The position numbers and the translations under genes are program-made. The notes beneath the pieces were generated by a model. The model worked only from the letters and a program-made list of their open reading frames with translations. It had not been told where the DNA came from and did not search any database. Source: Candidatus Peribacteria bacterium (GTDB taxonomy: Bacteria; Patescibacteriota; Gracilibacteria; Peribacterales; Peribacteraceae). From it: 64,000 bases of DNA. This document shows, in pieces, positions 52,567 through 60,667 of this stretch. The stretch lies in contig SICN01000001.1 of assembly GCA_009691405.1 (NCBI GenBank), positions 1 to 64,000 on the forward strand, in the 5' to 3' direction. Positions within the stretch are counted from its first letter, which is position 1; every line of letters starts with the position of its first letter.

Positions 52567-53109
52567 ATTCCTCTGCGACAGCGTTACTCTCGTCCGGTCT
52601 TCCAGATCAACAAACCAAGAGTCAATGAACAGATTCGTGTGCCTGAGGTTCTTCTCGTTGCCGAAGATGGTGCAGCAGAGAAGCTTCCGATTGCCGAGGC
52701 GATTCGTCGAGCGCAGGAGCAGGGATATGACCTCATCGAAGTTTCACCGAAGGCTGTGCCTCCAGTCGTGAAGATCGGTGACTTTGGCAGCTATCTCTAC
52801 AGACTGAAGAAGAAAGAGAAGCAGCAGAAGTCCCACAGCAAGCAGACAGAAGTGAAGGTGATCCGCTTCGGTTTTCGGACGGATGTTGGTGACCTCAATC
52901 GGTTGGCAGACCAAAGTCGTGAGTTCCTTGCTGAAAGGAACATGGTGAAGGTGTCGGTGACGCTTCGTGGCAGAGAGCTCAGCAATCAGCAGTTTGCCGT
53001 CGACAAGCTCAAGAAATTCATTCTGGGGCTTGCCGATGCAGCCGAAGTGGATCAGCCGGCGAAGAAGCAGGGGAATCAGTACATAGTCATCCTGCGTCCT
53101 AAAAAGTAG
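52567..53109 (+). CDS. infC: Translation initiation factor IF-3
   Basis: IF-3 keeps ribosomal subunits apart and proofreads initiation. The N-domain begins PVFQINKPRVNEQIRVPEV and the C-domain holds VKVIRFGFRTDVGD and VTLRGRELSN. Homology starts soon after an ATT codon at 52567, and AUU is the known start of infC in many bacteria, so I prefer it (180 aa). GTG at 52531 is the alternative; GTG at 52504 overlaps a TACACT box. It heads the infC-rpmI-rplT group. Confidence 0.88.
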   Translation: MPLRQRYSRPVFQINKPRVNEQIRVPEVLLVAEDGAAEKLPIAEAIRRAQEQGYDLIEVSPKAVPPVVKIGDFGSYLYRLKKKEKQQKSHSKQTEVKVIRFGFRTDVGDLNRLADQSREFLAERNMVKVSVTLRGRELSNQQFAVDKLKKFILGLADAAEVDQPAKKQGNQYIVILRPKK

Positions 53110-53118
53110 TTGTCTTTC

Positions 53119-53157
53119 GGAGGATCTATGGCTACACTCTCTCGTCCGTATGCCTAA
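53119..53157 (+). promoter_or_regulatory. Shine-Dalgarno site and 9-codon leader frame overlapping rpmI
   Basis: GGAGG (53119-53123) precedes an ATG at 53128 that opens the frame MATLSRPYA, ending at TAA 53155-53157 and overlapping the rpmI ATG at 53150. Translation of the leader could feed ribosomes to rpmI. A TACACT at 53133-53138 could instead be a promoter for a nearly leaderless rpmI message. Confidence 0.4.
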
Positions 53158-53344
53158 ACTCAAGTCCCACAGCGGCGCGAAGAAGCGACTCCGCAGAACC
53201 GGAAGTGGGAAACTCGCGTTCAACCGAAACAGTCGCAATCACCTTCTGATGCAGAAGAGCAAGCGCCAGAAGAGGTTGAATCGCACGAAGATGCTGCATC
53301 CGACGAACGAGCGCGCTCTTGCACTGCTTGTCCCGAACATTTGA
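53150..53344 (+). CDS. rpmI: 50S ribosomal protein L35
   Basis: A 64-aa, strongly basic protein starting MPKLKSHSGAKKRLRRTGSG, the standard L35 pattern. It lies between infC and rplT, the usual order. Its start overlaps a 9-codon upstream frame with a good Shine-Dalgarno site. Confidence 0.96.
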   Translation: MPKLKSHSGAKKRLRRTGSGKLAFNRNSRNHLLMQKSKRQKRLNRTKMLHPTNERALALLVPNI

Positions 53345-53358
53345 TTCCCTGAACAATC

Positions 53359-53709
53359 ATGCGCGTAAAACGTGGTATTCACAGGCACAGAAGAGTCAAA
53401 GCCCTCCATCGCCTCACCAAGGGCTACAAGGGCATGCGCAGGAGCACCGTGAAGAAGGCGAAAGAAGCTGTCATCAAAGCCGGACAGAATGCTTATCGCG
53501 ATCGCAAGCTCAAGAAGCGTGTGTTCCGTTCACTGTGGACGGTTCGTATGAATGCGGCACTGCGCGCAGTCGGACTCAACTACTCGCGTTTCATTCCCGC
53601 TCTTGCAAAATCCAAGATCGCTCTCGACCGAAAGTCCCTCAGTGAAATTGCCATTCATCATCCGGATATCTTTGATCAGATCGTGAAGGAGACGGGACTC
53701 AGCAAATAA
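53359..53709 (+). CDS. rplT: 50S ribosomal protein L20
   Basis: A 116-aa assembly protein of the large subunit: MRVKRGIHRHRRVKALHRLT, the extended basic N-tail, then a globular end LNYSRFIPALAKSKIALDRK. In many bacteria L20 represses the infC-rpmI-rplT message; no such leader is clear here. Confidence 0.97.
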   Translation: MRVKRGIHRHRRVKALHRLTKGYKGMRRSTVKKAKEAVIKAGQNAYRDRKLKKRVFRSLWTVRMNAALRAVGLNYSRFIPALAKSKIALDRKSLSEIAIHHPDIFDQIVKETGLSK

Positions 53710-53781
53710 GGTTTTGGTCTATTTTCTCCAGTGACCAAGGAGCGTCTTTTTCTGTGATTTGATATCCGAGAAGAGCTAAGC

Positions 53782-54750
53782 TCACCACTTCTTTCTTTCC
53801 ACTCGGATAAATCCGGAGACCTCGAGGAACGTCATCTTCGGGTCAGCTTTCTTCATCTCATCAAGCATGAGGTTGATCCCAAGTGAGTCGCTTGCGATAT
53901 GACTGCACTGGATGATATTCACATGGTGTTTCTTGGCTTCCTCCAAAGCCTTTTCGGTGACGTGCATCGAGAGCACAGTGCCAACTCCGGCTCTCGCTTT
54001 CGCTTCGAAGAATTCCTCGGGACCGTTCGTGCCGCCGGTGAACTCGGTCGCACAGATTTTCCCCGGACGGCTGCTCTTGCCGCCGCTCACGATGATCGGT
54101 GGATTTCCCTTCTTCGAGAATTTTGTGTACTCGGGAATCTCATCGATCGCCTTCAGGATCTCACCGAGGTCGTCGTATTCGTGACTGCAGATGTGCTTCT
54201 CCATGAATGCCCAGACCAAATTATCCGTGATCGTATGGCAGCAGACAGCCGGCACATTGAGAAGTGCGGCAGCTTGTTCCGTTCGGAAGAGATTGTCCGC
54301 GTGGATCGATCGCCACAGTTTCTCTCTCCGTGGCTGCAGTAATCCTTCTGCATAGTTAACTGGCACACCGACACCCATTAGGAGATCGACCTGCAGCGGC
54401 ATCACCTTGTCGAGATCGGCAAGAGCTCTGCCATCCGGATGGTGGATTAGCGCACCATCGATCTTCGTTCCCTGGCTCCGGAGACGGTCTGCGAGGAGAA
54501 GTTCGGGTGTTTCGATGTCGATCCCGACCATGAGGTGCGTGAACTCGCTATCCGCTTCCCCATTGATGATGCGAGAGTCCGGATACGGGTTCCACGTTCG
54601 CTCTACGTCGAAGTATTCGAGTTCTTTTCCTTCCAATTTCTTCTGTCTCTCCTTTTGTTTTCGAAACATCTTCTCGATTCGTTTCTTTCCGCGGGGATCG
54701 TATTCAATTCCCAGAGCGACCGCACGTTCGAAAAATTTCTGAAGCTTCAT
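53782..54750 (-). CDS. Nif3-like dinuclear metal protein
   Basis: A 322-aa protein. The Nif3-type metal-site pieces are ALIHHPDGRA and CSHIASDSLGINLML, set far apart as in Nif3 (GTP cyclohydrolase I type 2-like) proteins. The first 60 residues are a charged helical extension (KRIEKMFRKQKERQKKLEG). The start at 54750 follows a TACCCT box by 9 bases; a longer frame to 54912 is not supported. The biochemical role of the family is unsettled. Confidence 0.78.
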   Translation of the reverse strand: MKLQKFFERAVALGIEYDPRGKKRIEKMFRKQKERQKKLEGKELEYFDVERTWNPYPDSRIINGEADSEFTHLMVGIDIETPELLLADRLRSQGTKIDGALIHHPDGRALADLDKVMPLQVDLLMGVGVPVNYAEGLLQPRREKLWRSIHADNLFRTEQAAALLNVPAVCCHTITDNLVWAFMEKHICSHEYDDLGEILKAIDEIPEYTKFSKKGNPPIIVSGGKSSRPGKICATEFTGGTNGPEEFFEAKARAGVGTVLSMHVTEKALEEAKKHHVNIIQCSHIASDSLGINLMLDEMKKADPKMTFLEVSGFIRVERKKW

Positions 54751-54781
54751 AGTGGACTGAGGGTAGCGAAGATCAGAGACT

Positions 54782-55747
54782 CTACGCAATGTGTTTTTTC
54801 CGCTGGTACATGTGGTTCCACATGCCCATGAGAATGATGAGCGGGTGTCGCAGGCAAAATTTGACGAGTGTGTCGCTTCCTTTCGGTGATGCTTTCTTTC
54901 CGGAGCCGACACGACTCAAGAATTTGCTGATCATTTTTTCTACTGCCTTTTTTCTGGCTCCAACTGCAGCGCAGCGCAGTTCTCCGTGCAACGACATGAT
55001 CAGGCGCTCGAAGCATCGCAGTCTGTCGTAGAGGCCTTCGCCTGCTTCCTGATTCTTGGCACTTGCACCGTCTGCATGGACACGGAAGATGCCGCTCTCA
55101 TCGTCGCCGAGATTGATCCAGTCTGTGATCATAAGTAAGCGAAGCCAGTACTCCGTATCCAGAAATTGCGGCATGTCTTCGAGGAATGCCCCCGCCTGTT
55201 GCATGACTGGTCGTCTCATCACAACGAAGCTCGGTTCTCCGATGATATTCGGATGCAGTTCGTGCAGGGTCCAGAACCGGAGCAATTCTTTTCCGTGATG
55301 CAGCCCGTTTCTGATATTTTTTTTCCTGAAGATCCGCACGGCTTGATACAGAGGCATCGTTGTCACGTTTTCATCGCCATAGTAGACGTGGTCGAGTGAC
55401 ACAAAGCCCGCATCCGGATGCTTCTGCAGTGCTTCGATGGCATTCTTCAGATAGTCATGGTTCCAGACGTCGTCTTGAAAAAGAAATGCAACAAGTGGCT
55501 GATTCGATTGCCGTACGCACGCATTCCAGTTCCCGCCGATGCCGAGGCGTCGATCGGATTTTGTGAACCGGAATCGTGAATCTTTTAGAAACGGTTCGAC
55601 AATGCTTTTCGTATCCCTCTCCGAGCAGTCGTCATGGATCAGTGCCGTCCAAGCTTGGAATGATTGCTGCTGGAGCGACTTCAGCGCTTCGATGAGGAAG
55701 CTCTGATTCGGGTTGTAGGTCGGGATAAGGACGGAAACAGAGGACAT
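54782..55747 (-). CDS. GT2 family glycosyltransferase
   Basis: A 321-aa GT-A enzyme: VSVLIPTYNPNQSFL, IHDDCSERDT, LFQDDVWNHDYL (metal-binding DD) and a late W-L-R-L acceptor region. The C-terminus has a hydrophobic patch (HPLIILMGMWNHMY). TATACT ends 6 bases before the ATG. Its promoter is interleaved with that of the divergent trmD. Confidence 0.87.
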   Translation of the reverse strand: MSSVSVLIPTYNPNQSFLIEALKSLQQQSFQAWTALIHDDCSERDTKSIVEPFLKDSRFRFTKSDRRLGIGGNWNACVRQSNQPLVAFLFQDDVWNHDYLKNAIEALQKHPDAGFVSLDHVYYGDENVTTMPLYQAVRIFRKKNIRNGLHHGKELLRFWTLHELHPNIIGEPSFVVMRRPVMQQAGAFLEDMPQFLDTEYWLRLLMITDWINLGDDESGIFRVHADGASAKNQEAGEGLYDRLRCFERLIMSLHGELRCAAVGARKKAVEKMISKFLSRVGSGKKASPKGSDTLVKFCLRHPLIILMGMWNHMYQRKKHIA

Positions 55748-55776
55748 GAGGCAAGTATAACCTGTACGCTAGGCTC

Positions 55777-56484
55777 ATGCGCATCGATATTCTGACACTC
55801 CTCCCCGGGATGTTCGAGGGTCCTCTCACCGAGAGCATCCTGAAGCGTGCTGCAGACTCCGGCGCTCTTGAGCTTCACGTCCACAATATTCGTGACTACT
55901 CGACGATGCGTCACAAGCAGGCAGACGATAAGCCGTACGGCGGGGGAGCGGGGATGCTTCTCATGGCGGAGCCGATCGTTCGATGCATTGAGGCGATAAC
56001 ATGCGAAGGGCAGGAAAGCAGGAAAAGGCAGAAAGGGCAGAAAAGTAGAGACAAAAAATCTTGCGTTTCTGCAACTCCTTACAGAATCTATTTGTCGGCA
56101 GGCGGCAAACGTCTAACGCAGTCGAAAGTCGAAAGACTTGCGAAGAAAGATTGGATCCTTCTTCTTTGCGGACACTACGAAGGCATCGATCAGCGAGTGA
56201 TCGACGGCTGGATCGATGAAGAGATCAGTATCGGTGATTACGTCCTCACGGGCGGAGAAATTCCCGCGATGGTGATTGTCGACAGTGTCGTCCGAAAAAT
56301 CCCCGGCGTGCTCGGGAAAGACGTCTCGGCGGACTTGGACAGTTTCTCCAAAGAGTTCGATCGCAAGCGCGAGTATCCGCAGTACACACGACCGGAGGTG
56401 TTTCGGGATCACAAAGTTCCCGAGGTGCTTCTCTCCGGGAATCACAAGAAGATAGAAGAGTGGAGGGAATCGAAACTCCGGTGA
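55777..56484 (+). CDS. trmD: tRNA (guanine-37-N1)-methyltransferase
   Basis: It methylates G37 of tRNAs to prevent frameshifting. The knot-type SAM site is LLCGHYEGIDQRV and SIGDYVLTGGE; the start is MRIDILTLLPGMF and the end QYTRPEVF. Between about residues 76 and 97 it carries CEGQESRKRQKGQKSRDKK, a basic insert encoded by a GGCAGAAA-type repeat (56004-56046), at a position that is a loop in the family. TACGCT ends 6 bases before the ATG. Confidence 0.94.
   Translation: MRIDILTLLPGMFEGPLTESILKRAADSGALELHVHNIRDYSTMRHKQADDKPYGGGAGMLLMAEPIVRCIEAITCEGQESRKRQKGQKSRDKKSCVSATPYRIYLSAGGKRLTQSKVERLAKKDWILLLCGHYEGIDQRVIDGWIDEEISIGDYVLTGGEIPAMVIVDSVVRKIPGVLGKDVSADLDSFSKEFDRKREYPQYTRPEVFRDHKVPEVLLSGNHKKIEEWRESKLR
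56004..56046 (+). repeat. In-frame GGCAGAAA-type purine repeat inside trmD
   Basis: Imperfect copies of GGGCAGGAAA / GGCAGAAA run in frame. The same kind of repeat lies between genes at 60601-60628. Confidence 0.6.
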
Positions 56485-56922
56485 TCAGAAGGCAGCAGCA
56501 AGATCCCTCAGGCGTTGTTTGAAACCAACTCGCGTAGGTTTCGTCGTGGCTTCAAGGCTTTTTTGTTTGTGAAATGAAATCTCGCTCCAGAGATGGCGGA
56601 TCATCTGGCTTGCTGCATATCGCGTATCAGGATCGATGATGTGTTCCGGTGGCATCGAAGCAAGCTCCGATGATTTTGCTTCGAGAATGCCAATATTTGC
56701 TCTGTACGGAGGGAAAAGAGACAGTAACTCTTTGTGCGGTGTGTCACATTCCGCCGTAGCTGCTTGCTTGAGCAACACACGCAAATCTCCGATTGTCTTT
56801 GGGATTTTAAACGGTCCGACCAGTATGCATACCTGATCTAGTATTTCATCGTCTGTGGACACAGCCTCTCTTGTCATATCTGCATACTTTTCTTTTTTTA
56901 TTCCATCGACAATAACAATCAC
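56485..56922 (-). CDS. Hypothetical protein
   Basis: A protein of up to 145 residues with no recognised domain, largely helical and soluble, ending in a basic stretch KPTRVGFKQRLRDLAAAF. Starts are GTG at 56922 or ATG at 56877 (MTREAVSTDD); neither has a clear promoter box. It converges on trmD with stops 1 base apart. The 180 bases upstream are AT-rich, without a gene, and hold a solitary hairpin repeat at 57072. Confidence 0.55.
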   Translation of the reverse strand: MIVIVDGIKKEKYADMTREAVSTDDEILDQVCILVGPFKIPKTIGDLRVLLKQAATAECDTPHKELLSLFPPYRANIGILEAKSSELASMPPEHIIDPDTRYAASQMIRHLWSEISFHKQKSLEATTKPTRVGFKQRLRDLAAAF

Positions 56923-57071
56923 GTTCTGTTTTCTTACTCTGTTTCTTTTCTGAACAACACAAGAATTGCAGAGATCAGCGGTTTTTATAGGGAAATTTCT
57001 TTGCTATTTCTATTTTCGAACAGCAAGATTTTCTTGCAATTTTCGATGAATATGATCATCGTTTTCTTCTT

Positions 57072-57093
57072 GGGAGCGGCATGCTTGCCGCGT
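57072..57093 (+). repeat. Solitary copy of the REPIN-like hairpin unit
   Basis: GGGA, stem GCGGCA, loop TGCT, stem TGCCGC, GT: identical over 22 bases to the unit at 14353-14374. It lies in the AT-rich gap (56923-57103) downstream of the recombinase gene. Confidence 0.75.
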
Positions 57094-57103
57094 ATACAGA
57101 TGG

Positions 57104-58018
57104 TCACCGATGAAACTGCTCATGAATCTCTTTCAGCCTTTTATTCGTGAGGTGCGTATAAATTTGTGTTGTCGTGATGCTCGAGTGTCCGAGCATCTCT
57201 TGTACCGAGCGAATGTCTGCGCCGTTTCGAAGAAGTTCTGTCGCGAACGTGTGCCGGAGCGTATGCGGTGTCACTTTCTTCACGAGCCCTGCCTCCCTTG
57301 CCATTTGTCTCACGATGCGTTCGATCGCTTGCGGCTGCAGTCGCCTCTCTTCTCCAAACAAGCTCTTCACGCTTGAGCGATTGGAATTACTGAGGAAGAG
57401 CGGCGTGTAGTTGTCATCGCGTACATCTAGATACTCTCTCAGAAACTGCACGGCCGTTTCCGAGATGAAGACGATGCGTGCCTTTCTTCCTTTCCCGATG
57501 ACGCGGAATTCGCGTGACACCAGATTCACATCTTTGCGATTCAGATTGGAGAGTTCGCTCACGCGGAGTCCGGTGGAGTAGAGCAAATGCAGCAGTGCGA
57601 GATCACGAAGACCGTTCCGCTTCGTGACGTCGATCGATCGAAACATCGCCTCGAGTTCTTCTCTCGCAAGTACTTCCACCTGGCGTCCCGGGACCTTTGG
57701 CAGTTCGATTTTCTCCGGGGAGAGTGTTTGGATATCGTTTTTCTGCAGGTGCTTGAGCATCGCTCGAAGTGCGATCAGGTGATATTGCTGCGTCTTGATG
57801 TCGAGCGTCACGCCCTGCCCGACGATGGGTGTGCGGTGCAGATGCAGACGGTAATCGCGGATGAGATCACCTGTGATTCTGGAGACATCAGTTTTCGCTT
57901 TCGCGAAGCGCTCGAAACGCCGCAGATAATGGCTGTAGTTCTCCACGGTCTTCTTGCTCTGATACTTGCCTACCTCGCAGTGCGTGAGGAAGTCGTAGAT
58001 GGCGTCACGGAGGAGCAT
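57104..58018 (-). CDS. xerC: Tyrosine recombinase of the Xer type
   Basis: A 304-aa recombinase that would resolve chromosome dimers. The N-terminal SAM-like domain covers about 1-95. The catalytic set is visible: Arg in TGLRVSEL, Lys near GKGRKAR, HTLRH, His in LGHSS and Tyr in TQIYTHL. A TATTCT box (58025-58030) ends 6 bases before the ATG. As the only Xer here it may act alone, as XerH or XerA do. Integrase function is less likely because no phage genes adjoin. Confidence 0.9.
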   Translation of the reverse strand: MLLRDAIYDFLTHCEVGKYQSKKTVENYSHYLRRFERFAKAKTDVSRITGDLIRDYRLHLHRTPIVGQGVTLDIKTQQYHLIALRAMLKHLQKNDIQTLSPEKIELPKVPGRQVEVLAREELEAMFRSIDVTKRNGLRDLALLHLLYSTGLRVSELSNLNRKDVNLVSREFRVIGKGRKARIVFISETAVQFLREYLDVRDDNYTPLFLSNSNRSSVKSLFGEERRLQPQAIERIVRQMAREAGLVKKVTPHTLRHTFATELLRNGADIRSVQEMLGHSSITTTQIYTHLTNKRLKEIHEQFHR

Positions 58019-58036
58019 GATGAGAGAATACGCTTG

Positions 58037-58741
58037 TTACTTCCGGAGCGCTGCTTCGATTCTTTCCTGCAATTCTTCTTTCTCAAACAATCCGAGCCAG
58101 GAGTCCGAGCCGAGGGTGAAGAACGGAACGCGTTCCACTCCGTACTCTTCCGATGTTTTCCGGTTTCCTTCGAGCAGGTTTTTCTTTGCGACACACCGTG
58201 TGAGTTTCTGAAGATTCAGCCCGATAATATTTGCGAATTTCTTCCTATCAACCGCGCGAATGTCATGCGTGGCGAGCCACTCGTCCGCTTCCGGAAATTT
58301 TTCTTGCTCAGCTGCACATATCGCAAGTCTTGCTGCGTTCTCTCCGTCCGCCGTCATCGGAACGAACACGAGTGCAATTGCCATCGATCCTTCTTCAGCC
58401 TGCTTTTTGATCCACGGCAGATCATTCGTGATGAATTGCCTGCAGTATGCGCAATCGTAATCGGAAAAAACGATCAGACGGTGCCGACTTTGGGTTTCCC
58501 CCATCACGATCGTGCCGCTTGCCGTGATGATTACCGGGAGAATGCTGCCACTCCTCTCGGATACTTCCAGACTGTCGGTTGTCACTGGTGTCTTCTCGTT
58601 TGGAGATTCTACGAGCGTACTTTGAGGCATGCTGTCACTCCTCGTGATCGGTTCCTCCTGGGCAGGAGGGGTGGGAGCAGCCGTGCATGCACCCAGAAGC
58701 ATGACTGCTACAAGTGCCTTGAACCAAGAATGAGGACGCAT
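58037..58741 (-). CDS. DsbA-like thioredoxin-fold lipoprotein
   Basis: A 234-aa exported protein. The signal ends in the lipobox VMLLGAC, followed by a Pro/Ser/Thr-rich linker of about 50 residues. The thioredoxin-like domain has the redox site DYDCAYCRQF, a helical insert, and the cis-Pro VERVPFF. It should form or isomerise disulfides outside the membrane. Its promoter region overlaps that of the divergent GT26 gene. Confidence 0.87.
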   Translation of the reverse strand: MRPHSWFKALVAVMLLGACTAAPTPPAQEEPITRSDSMPQSTLVESPNEKTPVTTDSLEVSERSGSILPVIITASGTIVMGETQSRHRLIVFSDYDCAYCRQFITNDLPWIKKQAEEGSMAIALVFVPMTADGENAARLAICAAEQEKFPEADEWLATHDIRAVDRKKFANIIGLNLQKLTRCVAKKNLLEGNRKTSEEYGVERVPFFTLGSDSWLGLFEKEELQERIEAALRK

Positions 58742-58782
58742 CGTGTTTCATTCTGATGCCTTTCTCTGGATAATGAAACCCT

Positions 58783-59517
58783 ATGGTTGCCCGTGTGTTC
58801 ATTCTTGGCGTTCCCGTCGACTCCGTCACGCTTGCGGAGGCTACGAAGCGAATTCGAGAAATGTTGCGTTCTGACTTTCAGCATCACATCCTCACGCCGA
58901 ACCCCGAGATGATTGTTGCTGCAAAATTCGATCCGGAATTTTTATCGGTGCTGCAATCATCCTCACTCAATGTCCCCGACGGCTTTGGTCTTCTTCTGGC
59001 TTCGCGATATCTTGGTTCCGCTCTTTTGGAACGCGTTTCGGGTGTCGACCTCCTCGTCGAACTATGCCTTCACGCCGATAGACCAGTGTTCTTCCTCGGT
59101 GCCGCACCGGGAGTCGCAGCATCGGCTGCACATGTTCTTCAGAAACAAAATGCCGCACTGATGATTGCAGGAACATATGCCGGTACTCCTGATTCAGCTG
59201 AGGAAGACGCAATTCTCTCGCGGATCAATGCAAGTGGTGCGAAGCTGCTCTTTGTTGCGTATGGTGCTCCCGTGCAGGATCTCTGGATTGCGAGGAACCT
59301 GAAGCGCATGCCGAACATACGCGTCGCGATGGGTGTCGGAGGATCGTTTGATTTTCTCGCGGGTATCCAGAAAAGAGCTCCCGTGTTTTTGCAAACGCTC
59401 GGTTTGGAATGGCTCTGGAGACTTGCGCAAGAACCGAGACGCATCGGTCGAATCTTCACTGCAGTGATTGTATTTTCTCTCCTAGTCCTCTTCTCGCGCC
59501 GACGAAGGGGTATCTGA
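58783..59517 (+). CDS. WecG/TagA/CpsF family glycosyltransferase (GT26)
   Basis: A 244-aa enzyme. GT26 markers are ILGVPVDSVTLAEA, HHILTPNPEMIVAA, NVPDGFGLLLASR, GAAPGVAASAA and VAYGAPVQDLWI. In related systems it adds ManNAc or ManNAc-uronate to lipid-linked GlcNAc, which fits the two 2-epimerase genes here. The C-terminus is a hydrophobic and basic tail that may bind the membrane. GATAAT ends 8 bases before the ATG. Confidence 0.9.
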   Translation: MVARVFILGVPVDSVTLAEATKRIREMLRSDFQHHILTPNPEMIVAAKFDPEFLSVLQSSSLNVPDGFGLLLASRYLGSALLERVSGVDLLVELCLHADRPVFFLGAAPGVAASAAHVLQKQNAALMIAGTYAGTPDSAEEDAILSRINASGAKLLFVAYGAPVQDLWIARNLKRMPNIRVAMGVGGSFDFLAGIQKRAPVFLQTLGLEWLWRLAQEPRRIGRIFTAVIVFSLLVLFSRRRRGI

Positions 59518-59880
59518 TCCGTACAGTTTCACGAACTCGGAGAGAGTCCAGGTCCTTGGACTTGGATCAAATTTCAATTTCACAAGGTAATCGTTCTCGT
59601 CATTCGTCTGCACGTGATACGCATACACAGCTTTCTGTCCGTCAGGAGCATCTTCTTTTCGCAGAAATCGTATGTCACTGATGTGAACATCTTCTTTGAG
59701 TTTCAGTTCCACGAGAGCAATAACGGTGATTTCTTTCGGCTCATTCAAGGAGACCGCGCCCTTCAGATTGAGCGTGCTTCTGCCAAGAGCGGAAGCCAGG
59801 ATCACAACCAGAATCGAGAGGATCACCGAGACGATCAGCGAAGGCTTAAAATGTCTGTGTTTGAAGTGTTCGATATCCAT
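59482..59880 (-). CDS. Small bitopic membrane protein of unknown function
   Basis: A 132-aa protein with a cytoplasmic start, one helix (about LIVSVILSILVVILASALG) and an external domain rich in beta strands. No family is recognised. TATAAT (59889-59894) with a TG extension ends 8 bases before the ATG; AAGGAG in between would be at or before the transcript start. Its 3' end overlaps the convergent GT26 gene by 36 bases. Confidence 0.65.
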   Translation of the reverse strand: MDIEHFKHRHFKPSLIVSVILSILVVILASALGRSTLNLKGAVSLNEPKEITVIALVELKLKEDVHISDIRFLRKEDAPDGQKAVYAYHVQTNDENDYLVKLKFDPSPRTWTLSEFVKLYGSDTPSSAREED

Positions 59881-59927
59881 TTCTCCTTATTATACACGAA
59901 TTTCTTCCGTAATGCTACGATAGGGAC

Positions 59928-60596
59928 ATGTCGACACTCGTCCTTATCCGTCACGGTCAATCGCAGTGGAATCTGGAGAACAGATTCACGGGATGGACCG
60001 ATGTAGCGCTTACAGAGCGAGGTCGTGAGGATGCGCTCCGGACTGCGGATGTTCTCCGTGACGTTCGTTTCGATCTTGCCTTCACATCGCGTTTGCAGCG
60101 GGCATCGGTCACGCTCGATATCATTTTGAAAGCACTGAAACAGCAGACACTGCCGATGGTCGCCGATTCGGCACTCAACGAGAGGCACTACGGTGATTTG
60201 CAGGGACTGAATAAAGCCGAGACTGCGGCGAAGTACGGGCAGGAAAAAGTGTTGCAATGGCGCAGAAGTTACGACATTCCGCCGCCGAACGGCGAGAGCA
60301 TCGCCGACACGGCGAAGCGCGCACTCCCGTTCTTCCGCTACACAATCCTGCCGCTGGTTCAGAGCGGGAAAAATGTGATCGTGACGGCATCAGGGAACAG
60401 CCTCCGTCCCATCATCCAATTTCTTGATCAGCTCGACGACGAGACGACAGCAGCGATGGAGGTCGGTCTCTGCACGCCGTTCATCTATACGTTCGAGGGA
60501 GAGAAACTTGTGCGCAAGGAAAAGAGAGAAGTTCCGGGAATCGTGACTCTTGGTGCATCGCAGACTGCTCAGAAAGTTGAAGAGGGGAGGGTGTAG
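59928..60596 (+). CDS. gpmA: 2,3-bisphosphoglycerate-dependent phosphoglycerate mutase, altered site
   Basis: A 222-aa glycolytic mutase. The phosphohistidine motif LIRHGQSQWNLENRFTGW and the acid LNERHYGDLQG are canonical. The second catalytic histidine, normally in AHGNSLR, is replaced by serine (TASGNSLR). The enzyme may still work as a mutase, or may act mainly as a phosphatase. TACGAT with a TGC extension ends 6 bases before the ATG. Confidence 0.85.
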   Translation: MSTLVLIRHGQSQWNLENRFTGWTDVALTERGREDALRTADVLRDVRFDLAFTSRLQRASVTLDIILKALKQQTLPMVADSALNERHYGDLQGLNKAETAAKYGQEKVLQWRRSYDIPPPNGESIADTAKRALPFFRYTILPLVQSGKNVIVTASGNSLRPIIQFLDQLDDETTAAMEVGLCTPFIYTFEGEKLVRKEKREVPGIVTLGASQTAQKVEEGRV

Positions 60597-60600
60597 GGGA

Positions 60601-60628
60601 TGGCAGAAATGGCAGGAAGGGCAGAAGC
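60601..60628 (+). repeat. Intergenic GGCAGAAA-type purine repeat
   Basis: Three imperfect copies of GGCAGAAA/GGCAGGAA lie between gpmA and the epimerase gene, matching the insert in trmD. Confidence 0.5.
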
Positions 60629-60667
60629 GTGTTTTCATTCATCCGATCCTCTACAATCAGGGTGTTC

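Noticed and set aside
57104-58018. Phage integrase rather than Xer
   Set aside because: Length, domain plan and lack of phage genes or att-like repeats nearby favour a chromosomal Xer recombinase.
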